From Methylorubrum zatmanii (lineage in GTDB: Bacteria; Pseudomonadota; Alphaproteobacteria; Rhizobiales; Beijerinckiaceae): 43,540 bases of DNA. The stretch is from contig NZ_NKUI01000114.1 in the NCBI RefSeq assembly GCF_014845115.1, positions 1-43,540 on the forward strand, in the 5' to 3' direction. The first letter of the stretch is position 1, and each line of letters begins with the position of its first letter. The notes under the pieces were generated by a model, which was given only the letters and a program-made list of their open reading frames with translations, was not told the DNA's origin and searched no databases. The position numbers were made by a program, and so were the translations under genes. This document shows, in pieces, positions 18,261 to 32,968 of the stretch.

Positions 18261-18300
18261 CCCCTTTCCGGCTCGGGACGATCATCGGCCGGGCCGGGGC

Positions 18301-18450
18301 TCACGCCTCGGCCCGCTTCGACAGGAGCAGGATCCGCCCTCCACCGGGGCCGCCCTCGGCATCCGGGTTGCGCAGTTCGCGCGTCTTCGGCAGGTGGCCG
18401 CCCGCGACGAACAGGAGCACGGCCAGCACCAGCAACACCTTCGAGGCCAT
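18301..18450 (-). CDS. Possible small membrane protein, 49 aa
   Basis: An ATG at 18450 opens a frame reading MASKVLLVLAVLLFVAGGHL, followed by a short hydrophilic tail with KTRELRNPDAEGGPGGGR and ending at a TGA at 18301. It has one strongly hydrophobic N-terminal segment, so it could be a single-pass membrane peptide or a secreted one. No ribosome site is obvious. It is isolated between repeat copy A and the rplJ leader, and the function is unknown. In GC-rich DNA a frame of this length can occur by chance, so it is only moderately supported. Confidence 0.4.
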   Translation of the reverse strand: MASKVLLVLAVLLFVAGGHLPKTRELRNPDAEGGPGGGRILLLSKRAEA

Positions 18451-19113
18451 CGCCCGACGAACCTTCACGCTCGGCTTCACGCTTGAGCGTGGCGGTGTAG
18501 GCTCGCCGCGGCCTGTCCTCAGATGCGCTGGCGCACAGGGAGGGGCCGGCGGAGCCCGCGACGGCGACAGGGTGAACGACCAGTTGCTGCCGGCGAGGCG
18601 GTCGCGCCGAAAGGGATGCGCTGAGGGAGCTTGCCTGCGACGGAAAAGTCGCGGTCCGGGTCTTGGCAGGCGGCTTGCACGCCGCTATAGACCGCGCTCC
18701 ACGAATTCACCCAATTGGAAGGGATCGGCCGATCGGTCGGTTTCCATTCGAGATACCGCTCGGGCAACCGGGCGGTGACGGCCGGAAGGGTCTCGGGGCA
18801 GCCGCTCCGAGCACCGTTTCCGGCTATGTCCTGTCCGAGACTGCAGGCGCCGGGCAACCGGCTTAATCGGAGACAGCCTGCACAGACGGGGAAGACCGAA
18901 TTTTTTACACCTCGCTTCGGGGCCGGTCGGCACCGGAGGGAGGCATCGGTTTGAACCAATCTCACCCGCGGGGGCCGCATGCGGCCCTTCAAGGGGACAG
19001 GGCCGTGAGACGTCGCCCAGGCGGCGGATCCGGCTTCTCAGCCGAGATCCGTTCCGGGCGGCAAGTGCAACCGGCGGACCTGCTCCAGGTTCCGCCAACC
19101 GGAGAGAGCACCA
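18451..19113 (+). other. 663-bp region upstream of rplJ, including its leader
   Basis: No rplK or rplA precedes rplJ closely, so the promoter and leader of the rplJL-rpoBC operon must lie here. In many bacteria the rplJ leader binds the L10-L12 complex to hold down its own translation. I could not draw that fold with confidence, but a perfect 16-bp palindrome GGGCCGCATGCGGCCC lies at 18972-18987, about 130 bp before the start. A 157-codon open frame on the minus strand (18519-18992) shows no family likeness and is not called. Confidence 0.5.
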
Positions 19114-19632
19114 GTGGACAGGACAGCTAAAGCTGATCTCGTCTCGACGCTCAACGGCGTGTTCGATACGAGCGCCGTCGTCGTCGTGGCCCACTACAAG
19201 GGCCTCACGGTCGCCGACATGCAGAAGCTGCGTTCGCAGATGAAGCAGGCCGGCGCCACCGTGAAGGTCGCCAAGAACCGGCTCGCCAGCATCGCTCTCG
19301 ATGGCACGGACGTCGCCTCCATCAAGCCCCTCCTGAAGGGCCCGACCCTGCTCGCCTATTCGAGCGATCCGGTCGCGGCCGCCAAGGTTGCGGTGGATTT
19401 CGCCAAGACCAACGACAAGCTCGTGATTCTTGGCGGCGCCATGGGAACGACCGCCCTGAACCCGGACGGCGTGAAGGCGCTCGCCTCGCTCCCGTCCCTC
19501 GACGAACTGCGCGCCAAGCTCGTGGGCCTCATCCAGGCTCCCGCGACCAAGGTCGCCCAGGTCGTCAACGCGCCGGCGGCCAAGCTCGCCCGCGTGTTCG
19601 GGGCCTATGCCAAGAAGGACGAGGCGGCCTGA
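19114..19632 (+). CDS. rplJ: 50S ribosomal protein L10
   Basis: The 172-aa protein starts at a GTG (19114) with GGAGAG about ten bases upstream. It has the L10 N-terminal rRNA-binding domain ([49 protein letters not shown]) and the C-terminal helix that anchors L7/L12 dimers (LGVLI-like region [20 protein letters not shown], ending [17 protein letters not shown]). It forms the base of the ribosomal stalk. It is the first gene of the block rplJ-rplL-rpoB-rpoC, with 57 bp to rplL. L10 is usually an autoregulator of this operon, and the long upstream leader agrees with that. Confidence 0.97.
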   Translation: MDRTAKADLVSTLNGVFDTSAVVVVAHYKGLTVADMQKLRSQMKQAGATVKVAKNRLASIALDGTDVASIKPLLKGPTLLAYSSDPVAAAKVAVDFAKTNDKLVILGGAMGTTALNPDGVKALASLPSLDELRAKLVGLIQAPATKVAQVVNAPAAKLARVFGAYAKKDEAA

Positions 19633-19689
19633 GCCGTTTCCCCCTTACAAACCGACCCGTTCAAACCGATATACTGAAGGAACACACAC

Positions 19690-20070
19690 ATGGCTGATCT
19701 CGCCAAGATCGTCGAGGACCTCTCCTCGCTGACCGTTCTCGAGGCCGCCGAGCTCGCCAAGCTCCTCGAGGAGAAGTGGGGCGTCTCGGCTGCTGCCGCC
19801 GTCGCCGTCGCCGCTGGCCCGGCCGCGGGTGGTGGCGCCGCTGCCGCCGCCGAGGAGCAGACCGAGTTCACGGTCGTGCTCGCCTCCGCCGGCGACAAGA
19901 AGATCGAGGTCATCAAGGAGGTCCGCGCGATCACCGGCCTCGGCCTCAAGGAGGCCAAGGACCTCGTCGAGGGCGCCCCGAAGCCTGTCAAGGAGGCGGT
20001 TGCCAAGGACGAGGCCGAGAAGATCAAGGCCCAGCTCGAGAAGGCTGGCGGCAAGGTCGAGCTCAAGTAA
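19690..20070 (+). CDS. rplL: 50S ribosomal protein L7/L12
   Basis: The 126-aa acidic protein begins [20 protein letters not shown], the N-terminal dimerisation and L10-binding domain. An alanine/glycine-rich hinge follows at about residues 35-55, then the C-terminal factor-binding domain ([40 protein letters not shown]) ending VELK. A GAAGGAA ribosome site precedes the ATG. Several dimers bind L10 and recruit the translation GTPases. The length and domain order are standard. It is followed by 264 bp before rpoB, holding small hairpins. Confidence 0.98.
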   Translation: MADLAKIVEDLSSLTVLEAAELAKLLEEKWGVSAAAAVAVAAGPAAGGGAAAAAEEQTEFTVVLASAGDKKIEVIKEVRAITGLGLKEAKDLVEGAPKPVKEAVAKDEAEKIKAQLEKAGGKVELK

Positions 20071-20078
20071 TTTGTCGG

Positions 20079-20096
20079 TGGGCCGCATCCGGCCCA
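20079..20096 (+). promoter_or_regulatory. Intercistronic hairpin after rplL
   Basis: TGGGCCG (20079-20085) and CGGCCCA (20090-20096) pair around CATC, just after the rplL stop. A second small hairpin, GCCGC-TTCGG-GCGGC, lies at 20166-20180. In E. coli this gap holds a partial attenuator and an RNase III site that lower rpoBC expression relative to rplJL. A similar role here is inference. There is no T-tract. Confidence 0.45.
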
Positions 20097-20334
20097 TCGC
20101 ATCCGGCGCGCGCCTCTCGGGGCCGCGCCGGCCAGACGCCCGCGGGCTCCGGCTCGCGGGCTAACGCCGCTTCGGGCGGCCGTGCATCCGAAGGCGGGTG
20201 CGGCGGCGAACAGAAGACGAATTCGGTTCGGGTGGGCTGATCGTCCGGCGGGACGGCCCTGCAGGCCCGGTGGCGGGAGGCTTGTCGCGAGCCTTCCCCG
20301 GGCACCCTACGCTGAGGTGGTGGAGCGAGGTCTC

Positions 20335-24462
<4,128 letters not shown>

Positions 24463-24478
24463 CGGCAACGATCACCTC

Positions 24479-24512
24479 CCGCGGCGGCGCATCTTCGGAT
24501 GTGCCGCCGCGG
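24479..24512 (+). promoter_or_regulatory. 15-bp hairpin with UUCG tetraloop between rpoB and rpoC
   Basis: CCGCGGCGGCGCATC (24479-24493), loop TTCG, then GATGTGCCGCCGCGG (24498-24512). All positions pair, with one G-U, and the loop is closed by C-G as in the very stable cUUCGg fold. It lies 16 bp after the rpoB stop and 130 bp before rpoC. No U-tract follows, so it is more likely a processing, stability or pausing element than a full terminator. Confidence 0.6.
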
Positions 24513-24642
24513 TCGAGCGGGAGGGGGCGGGGCCTTCCGGACCTTGACGACGGCCAGCGGCGCTTCGCGGAGCGCGGCGCCGGATCTGAGTTTCAGTCAC
24601 GTCAGCCCAGGCGCGGGGCGTCGTGCAGCTAAGGAGCGGATC

Positions 24643-28860
<4,218 letters not shown>

Positions 28861-28877
28861 GCCGACTCCTGAAAAGT

Positions 28878-28904
28878 CTCCCCGTCCGCTACGCGGGCGG
28901 GGAG
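28878..28904 (+). terminator. First hairpin downstream of rpoC
   Basis: CTCCCCGTCCGC (28878-28889), loop TAC, then GCGGGCGGGGAG (28893-28904), pairing over 12 positions with one T-G. It directly precedes the stronger terminator. On its own it has no T-tract. Confidence 0.5.
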
Positions 28905-28907
28905 GGA

Positions 28908-28952
28908 CGAACGAAAAGGCCCCGGCTCTCTGAGCCGGGGCCTTTTCGTTCG
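28908..28952. terminator. Strong bidirectional terminator after rpoC
   Basis: A perfect 21-bp stem: 28908-28928 pairs with 28932-28952 around a TCT loop. The GC core GGCCCCGGCTC is flanked by AAAA on the left and TTTT on the right, so it can end transcription from rpoC and also leftward transcription past potF-like. It is the clearest factor-independent terminator in the window. Confidence 0.9.
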
Positions 28953-28967
28953 GCGAGAGGCCGAAGC

Positions 28968-29075
28968 GAGACGGGATCCGCTTGATCGGAGCGGTTCCCG
29001 TCTCGGCAAGCCCGCGCGGCGCCTGAGCCAAGCCCAGATCCGCCATCCCGAAGCGCTCAAACGGCTCTGGTATGA
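28968..29075 (+). repeat. Dispersed intergenic repeat, copy B
   Basis: A 108-bp unit beginning GAGACGGGATCCGC and ending GGTATGA. By eye it differs from copy C at about 12 positions with no gaps. The start GAGACGGG is complementary to CCCGTCTC at 28997-29004, giving a hairpin. It fills the gap between the rpoC terminator and the 3' end of the PotF-like gene, ending five bases from that gene's stop codon. Confidence 0.85.
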
Positions 29076-29079
29076 GAAC

Positions 29080-30183
29080 TCAGCGTCCCGTGCGCACCCG
29101 CGTCCAGGCCCGGGTGACGAAGCGCTGGGTCGAGTCGTTCCAGGCGGTGTTGACGGAGAGCCGCTGCATCGTCGCCTCGTCCGGGTAGATGCCGGGATTG
29201 TTGCGGATCTCCGGCTTCACCAGCTTCTGCGAAGCGAGGTTGCCGTTGGCGTAAGACACGAAGTTGGTGTTGGCCGCCGCCACCTCGGGCCGCATCATGT
29301 AGTCGATGAAGGCGTGCGCCTCCGCCGGATGGGCCGCATCCTTCGGGATCGCGAAGGCGTCGAACCACATCAGCGCCCCTTCCTTGGGAATGAAGTAGGC
29401 GATCTCGATCCCGTTCTTCGATTCCTCGGCCCGCTTCTTCGCCTGCATCACGTCGCCCGAATAGCCGACCGCGAGGCAGACATCGCCGTTGGCAAGCCCG
29501 TTGATGTATTCCGAGGAGTGGAACTTCCTGACCGATCCGCGCACCTTGTAGAGGGCGTCGGTCACCGTGGTGATGTCGTCCCAGCGCTTGGTATCGGCCT
29601 TGTAGCCGTAGAAGGGCAGGATCGAGGGGATCAGATCCTCGGGCGAGTCGAGCAGCATCACGCCGCAATCCTTCAGCTTGGCCATCGAGCCGGGATTGAG
29701 CACGAGACTCCAGCTGTTGAGGACGGCATTCGCGCCCAGACGCTCCCGCACGGCCCCGACATTCACGCCGATGCCGGTGGTGCCCCACATGTAATCGACG
29801 GCGAAGGTGTTGCCGGGGTCGTAGGTCTGGAGGCGATTGGCGATCTCCGGCCAAGCATGTTTGAGGTTCGGCAGCTTGCCCTTGTCGAGGGCCAGGAACA
29901 CCCCCGCCTTGATCAGGCGTTGCAGGAAGGGACCCGAGGGCACGACGATGTCGTAGCCGGACTTGCCGGCCAGAAGCTTCGTCTCGAGGATCTCGTTATT
30001 GTCGTAGGTGTCGTAGACGACCTTGATGCCCGTCTCCTTGGTGAAGTCGTCGAGCACCTTCGGGTCGATATAATCCGACCAGTTGTAGATGTTGACGACC
30101 CGCTCCTCGGCCCGCAGCCCTCCCGCCGCTCCGAGGAGAAGGGGGAGGGCGGCGAGCCCTCCCAGGAGGAGCCGCCGGATCAC
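29080..30183 (-). CDS. Spermidine/putrescine-type periplasmic binding protein (PotF/PotD-like)
   Basis: The 367-aa protein starts at a GTG at 30183 that overlaps the RidA stop as GTGA. The long frame to 30708 only shadows ridA. A signal peptide is present (RRLLLGGLAALPLLLGAAGG), cleaved near the RAEE position. The mature start VVNIYNWSDYIDPKVLDDFT is the signature of polyamine-binding PotF/PotD proteins, followed by KSGYDIVVPSGPFLQRLIKA, NTFAVDYMWGTTGIGVN and VGYSGDVMQAKKRA. It would bind a polyamine in the periplasm for an ABC importer. No permease or ATPase genes are adjacent, so its transporter must be elsewhere or it has a sensing role. It is coupled to a RidA-family gene, which suggests amine catabolism. 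That link is inference. Confidence 0.9.
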   Translation of the reverse strand: MIRRLLLGGLAALPLLLGAAGGLRAEERVVNIYNWSDYIDPKVLDDFTKETGIKVVYDTYDNNEILETKLLAGKSGYDIVVPSGPFLQRLIKAGVFLALDKGKLPNLKHAWPEIANRLQTYDPGNTFAVDYMWGTTGIGVNVGAVRERLGANAVLNSWSLVLNPGSMAKLKDCGVMLLDSPEDLIPSILPFYGYKADTKRWDDITTVTDALYKVRGSVRKFHSSEYINGLANGDVCLAVGYSGDVMQAKKRAEESKNGIEIAYFIPKEGALMWFDAFAIPKDAAHPAEAHAFIDYMMRPEVAAANTNFVSYANGNLASQKLVKPEIRNNPGIYPDEATMQRLSVNTAWNDSTQRFVTRAWTRVRTGR

Positions 30184-30539
30184 GGCTTGGTCCGCGCCGC
30201 GGTCACGGCGATCTCGACCCGGTATTCGGGGGCGACCAGCCGTGCTTCGACGGTGGCGCGGGCGGGCGGGTTGCTCCGGTCGACCCAGGCGTCCCAGGCG
30301 GCGTTCATCTCGGCGAAGCCGGCGATATCGGCGAGGTAGATCGTCGCCGAGAGGATGCGGGACTTGTCGCTGCCCGCGGCCTGCAGCAGGCGGTCGATCT
30401 GCTCCAGGATCTGCTGCGTCTGCGCCGTGACGCCGGTGCCGACCACGTCGGCGGCCACTTGGCCCGCCAGGAAGACGAGGTCGCCATGGGCAACCGCCTG
30501 GCTCATGCGGGGGCCGGTCTCGTAGCGTTCGATGGTCAT
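30180..30539 (-). CDS. RidA/YjgF family enamine/imine deaminase-like protein
   Basis: The 119-aa protein starts MTIERYETGPRMSQAVAHGD at 30539. Family blocks are DLVFLAGQVAADVVGTGVTA, QTQQILEQIDRLLQAAGSDK, RILSATIYLADI and, near the end, PPARATVEARLVAPEYRVEI. The Arg in PPARATVEARL matches the conserved substrate-binding arginine of RidA. RidA proteins hydrolyse reactive enamine/imine intermediates from PLP enzymes, while some subfamilies act in amine or pyrimidine breakdown. Its stop overlaps the start of the polyamine-binding-protein gene by four bases, so the two are translated together. This version is of the short YjgF-like subgroup often paired with catabolic or transport genes. Confidence 0.9.
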   Translation of the reverse strand: MTIERYETGPRMSQAVAHGDLVFLAGQVAADVVGTGVTAQTQQILEQIDRLLQAAGSDKSRILSATIYLADIAGFAEMNAAWDAWVDRSNPPARATVEARLVAPEYRVEIAVTAARTKP

Positions 30540-30814
30540 TGGGTCGGGTGCCGGTCTCGTAGGGTGAAAGGACGGCCCCTTCTGCCGCTGCGGACGGTTG
30601 CCCGTAAAGGGGTTCGGCGATGGCCGCCGTTCGAGAACGGTGGTCATCGCCCGCTTCCGGCGGGGACCGGCCCGGATTTTTTGGCCGCTCCGGCGACTCA
30701 AGAGGCAACCGGCATCGTCGCTCGCGCGTTTGTCATCCGAATACGGCCAAGTCTTCGCGCGATCCTTCACGGCGGAGGATCACGCCGAAGACGCATCGCG
30801 AGGTTGGGACGACT

Positions 30815-31081
30815 ATGGAAATCCTCTGGACCATCATCATCGGCTTCGTGGCCGGCGTCATCGCCAAGTTCATCATGCCCGGCGACAAGGAGCCCGCCGG
30901 CTTCATCATGACGACGATCCTCGGCATCGTCGGTGCCTTCGTCGCCACCTTCATCGGTCAGGCTGTCGGCTGGTACGGGCCGAACGAGGGCGCGCGTTTC
31001 ATCGGCTCCATCGTCGGCGCCTGCATCGTGCTGGCGATCTACGGCTTCATCGCCGGCCGGACCAGCAGCCGCTCGCTCTGA
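30815..31081 (+). CDS. GlsB/YeaQ/YmgE family stress-associated membrane protein
   Basis: The 88-aa protein starts MEILWTIIIGFVAGVIAKFI at 30815 and has three hydrophobic helices. The glycine-rich family pattern is GFVAGVIAKFIMPGDKEPAG, then TTILGIVGAFVATFIG and SIVGACIVLAIYGFI. Members are called transglycosylase-associated proteins and rise under stress, but their function is not settled. The frame reaches back to 30620, but the family N-terminus fixes the start. It is a monocistronic unit closed by a clear terminator at 31111. Confidence 0.9.
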   Translation: MEILWTIIIGFVAGVIAKFIMPGDKEPAGFIMTTILGIVGAFVATFIGQAVGWYGPNEGARFIGSIVGACIVLAIYGFIAGRTSSRSL

Positions 31082-31110
31082 CGCGGTTCAGGCCTTTCGA
31101 GATTGAGACA

Positions 31111-31138
31111 GGGGCGCTCCTTGGGGAGCGCCCCTTTT
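31111..31138 (+). terminator. Factor-independent terminator after the GlsB-like gene
   Basis: GGGGCGCTCC (31111-31120), loop TTGG, then GGAGCGCCCC (31125-31134), followed by TTTT. A perfect 10-bp stem with a short T-tract, 30 bp after the stop codon. Confidence 0.85.
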
Positions 31139-31200
31139 CACGTTCGGGCTGCCGCCTTCCCGGCAGGGGCGAGGTGGGTCCCGATTCGGAGGAGGGTTCC

Positions 31201-32085
<885 letters not shown>

Positions 32086-32100
32086 GGCTTTCCTCGATGC

Positions 32101-32137
32101 CGGTCTCACTGTGGTAGAAGGTCACTAAGTGAGACCG
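32101..32137. promoter_or_regulatory. HxlR operator candidate in the divergent promoter
   Basis: CGGTCTCACT (32101-32110) and AGTGAGACCG (32128-32137) are perfect 10-bp inverted repeats with a 17-bp spacer. A tighter nested palindrome, TCACT-A-AGTGA, sits at 32122-32132. The site is 16-52 bp before the reductase start and 26-62 bp before the regulator start, so a bound HxlR dimer would cover both promoters. Confidence 0.7.
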
Positions 32138-32162
32138 TCGAGGCCGTGAAGGAGGCACTTTC

Positions 32163-32621
32163 TTGGGACAAGGTGACGTGGAGGAAACCTCCGGCCTGCC
32201 AGGGCAGGCGGAGCTGGCGCGCCGTTTCGCCCGCTGGCAATCCGCCGGCCTCGACGCCTCCGGCTGTCCGGTGCGGAATGTGCTGGACCGGGTCGGCGAC
32301 AAATGGTCGATGCTGATCCTGACCGCTCTGGCCCCCGGGCCGTCCCGCTTCAGCGCGCTCGCGCGCGGGATCCCGGACATCTCCAAGCGCATGCTGACCC
32401 AGACGCTGCGCGATCTCGAGCGGGACGGCTTCGTCGCGCGCAGGGTATTCCCGACCAAGCCGCCCAGCGTCGAGTATCGTCTGACGGCTTTGGGGATCGC
32501 GCTGCTCGATCCGCTCGCCCGCCTCATCCGCTGGGCCGAGGCGAGCCATCCGGCGATTCAGGAGGCGCGGGCGCGCTTCGATGCCGGCACCGCCAGCGAG
32601 GGCGGGCCGGCCTCGGCCTGA
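32163..32621 (+). CDS. HxlR-family winged-helix transcription regulator
   Basis: The 152-aa protein most likely starts at a TTG (32163), because AAGGAGG lies at an ideal distance upstream. A GTG at 32178 is in frame as the next option. The HxlR domain begins at about residue 34 ([20 protein letters not shown]) and continues [20 protein letters not shown] and [15 protein letters not shown]. The only cysteine near the N-terminal helix, Cys35, matches the redox-sensing cysteine of quinone- or electrophile-sensing members such as YodB and QorR. It would repress the divergent reductase gene and itself, and release DNA when the cysteine is modified. That is inference from the family and the operator. 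Its stop lies 8 bp from the convergent DUF2892-like gene. Confidence 0.9.
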   Translation: MGQGDVEETSGLPGQAELARRFARWQSAGLDASGCPVRNVLDRVGDKWSMLILTALAPGPSRFSALARGIPDISKRMLTQTLRDLERDGFVARRVFPTKPPSVEYRLTALGIALLDPLARLIRWAEASHPAIQEARARFDAGTASEGGPASA

Positions 32622-32629
32622 AGGGGACG

Positions 32630-32869
32630 TCAGGCGGTCAGGTCGCGCCCGCCTCCAGCCGCCGCCTTGACGGCGCAATGGCCGGTGGCGCCCCGCACCG
32701 CGAGGCCGACACCGATCACCAGGGCGGCGAGGCTCAGGAACTTGTTCGGCCGCGGCTGAGCGGCCGCGGCGGCGATGCCGAGGCCGAGGGCAACGGACAC
32801 CGCCCGCTCGGTCATGCTCAGGTTCTGTTCGCCGGAAAAAATGTCCTCGATCATCGCGTTCACGGTCAT
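32630..32869 (-). CDS. Small DUF2892-like inner-membrane protein
   Basis: The 79-aa protein starts MTVNAMIEDIFSGEQNLSMT at 32869, with AAAAGGAG just upstream. An in-frame ATG six codons earlier is less well placed. It has two hydrophobic segments (VSVALGLGIAAAAAQ and LSLAALVIGVGLAVRGATG) and ends with GHCAVKAAAG. The motif RGxTGHC followed by a short tail recalls the DUF2892 family, often found next to rhodaneses, and the final Cys is conserved in many of these. The function is unknown. It lies 99 bp upstream-facing from the TonB receptor stop, on the same strand. Confidence 0.72.
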   Translation of the reverse strand: MTVNAMIEDIFSGEQNLSMTERAVSVALGLGIAAAAAQPRPNKFLSLAALVIGVGLAVRGATGHCAVKAAAGGGRDLTA

Positions 32870-32968
32870 CCGCTCCTTTTCACGCATCTGCGGTTCGCGG
32901 GGCGAACGCGGGGCGGCCGGTGCCGTTCCGCGCGCGCTGCCATGAAGCGGAGGATCACGCGCCGAGCC

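Noticed and set aside
18952..18972. Sequence like a tRNA T-arm (GGTTCAAACC on the minus strand)
   Set aside because: No acceptor stem, D-arm or anticodon arm could be found at the right distances.
18519..18992. 157-codon minus-strand frame upstream of rplJ
   Set aside because: No recognisable domain, and it overlaps the expected rplJ leader. It could be a gene remnant, but there is no positive evidence.
30511..30566. Short direct repeat GCCGGTCTCGTAG around the ridA start
   Set aside because: Only 13-15 bases twice, 40 bp apart, one copy being coding. It is too weak to call a repeat or attachment site.
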